The notes under the pieces were generated by a model that saw nothing but the letters and a program-made list of their open reading frames with translations, had not been told where the DNA came from and did no database searches. A stretch of 64,000 nt of DNA from Psychrobacter sp. LV10R520-6. GTDB lineage: Bacteria > Pseudomonadota > Gammaproteobacteria > Pseudomonadales > Moraxellaceae. The stretch is taken from positions 1,798,001 through 1,862,000 of the forward strand of contig NZ_LT900024.1 of assembly GCF_900182925.1 (NCBI RefSeq), read 5' to 3'. A program made the position numbers and the translations under genes. Positions 63,927 to 64,000 of the stretch are shown here, in pieces (positions within the stretch are counted from its first letter, which is position 1; the number at the start of each line of letters is the position of its first letter).

Positions 63927-64000
63927 AGTTAGATCTGCTGTTTCTGCTGATAAAAACAAGCAGTTGGGCAACTAAAAAATTATGATTTGTCTAAAAATAG

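Overview
The window looks like a chromosomal segment of a Psychrobacter-like gammaproteobacterium (Moraxellaceae). This rests on moderate G+C with AT-rich intergenic DNA, and on gene types common in that group: a complete hut pathway, choline-to-betaine genes, a PACE-type efflux protein, a PuuD-type urate hydroxylase with a cytochrome c tail, and a stand-alone roadblock/PAS gene set. No rRNA, tRNA or CRISPR array was seen. One gene (atoE-like, 50.5-51.8 kb) reads like a recent acquisition from a Bacillales-type donor.

Layout. 0-4.5 kb: purine breakdown, urate to allantoin to ureidoglycolate to glyoxylate (puuD, puuE, alc, ureidoglycolate lyase). 4.7-7.3 kb: trpR with a probable autoregulatory operator, then trpE and trpG. 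This block is bracketed by two near-identical 72-bp terminator repeats whose hairpin loops are reverse complements of each other. 7.4-9.8 kb: a cystine-type amino-acid ABC transporter on the minus strand. 10.2-17.6 kb: histidine utilisation (hutC divergent from hutU-hutH-hutG-hutI), with a HutC-type palindrome and two dispersed hairpin repeats around hutI. 17.6-20 kb: metE, with an in-frame 9-bp tandem-repeat insertion. 20.3-26.3 kb: a PepSY remnant and a three-gene glycosyltransferase group, including a fused double glycosyltransferase and a frameshifted GT2. 26.6-28 kb: gdhA. 28.5-31.9 kb: a five-gene set without recognised export signals (roadblock, Aer-type PAS, PhnD-like binding fold, two unknowns), the best candidate in the window for an undescribed system. 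32.3-33.5 kb: a methyltransferase and a GNAT acetyltransferase.

33.6-42.2 kb is a fatty-acid or branched-acid oxidation block: a FadD-type ligase with two N-terminal frameshifts, a CaiB-type CoA-transferase, a FadB-like fusion, a thiolase and an acyl-CoA dehydrogenase. It faces a TetR regulator across a spacer holding two copies of the same inverted repeat. 42.4-47.9 kb: betT, betA, betB. 48-48.9 kb: an SMR efflux gene followed directly by its own TetR gene. 49.1-49.8 kb: mntP under a yybP-ykoY manganese riboswitch. 49.9-50.1 kb: a 45-residue membrane peptide gene on the minus strand. 52.2-55 kb: ppc. 55.3-61.3 kb: a 2-aminoethylphosphonate-type ABC transporter, an FAD amine oxidoreductase and a phosphonatase-like hydrolase, preceded by a good PHO-box match. 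61.6-62.6 kb: a dead TnpB element and a MITE. 62.6-63.9 kb: a FrnE-like DsbA protein and a PACE efflux gene.

Much of the window deals with nitrogen, carbon and phosphorus scavenging: purines, histidine, cystine, choline, fatty acids and phosphonates. Several loci carry their own visible local control element. Frameshifts in fadD and a GT2 gene, the truncated PepSY gene and the degraded TnpB show ongoing decay or strain variation, unless the frameshifts are sequencing errors.
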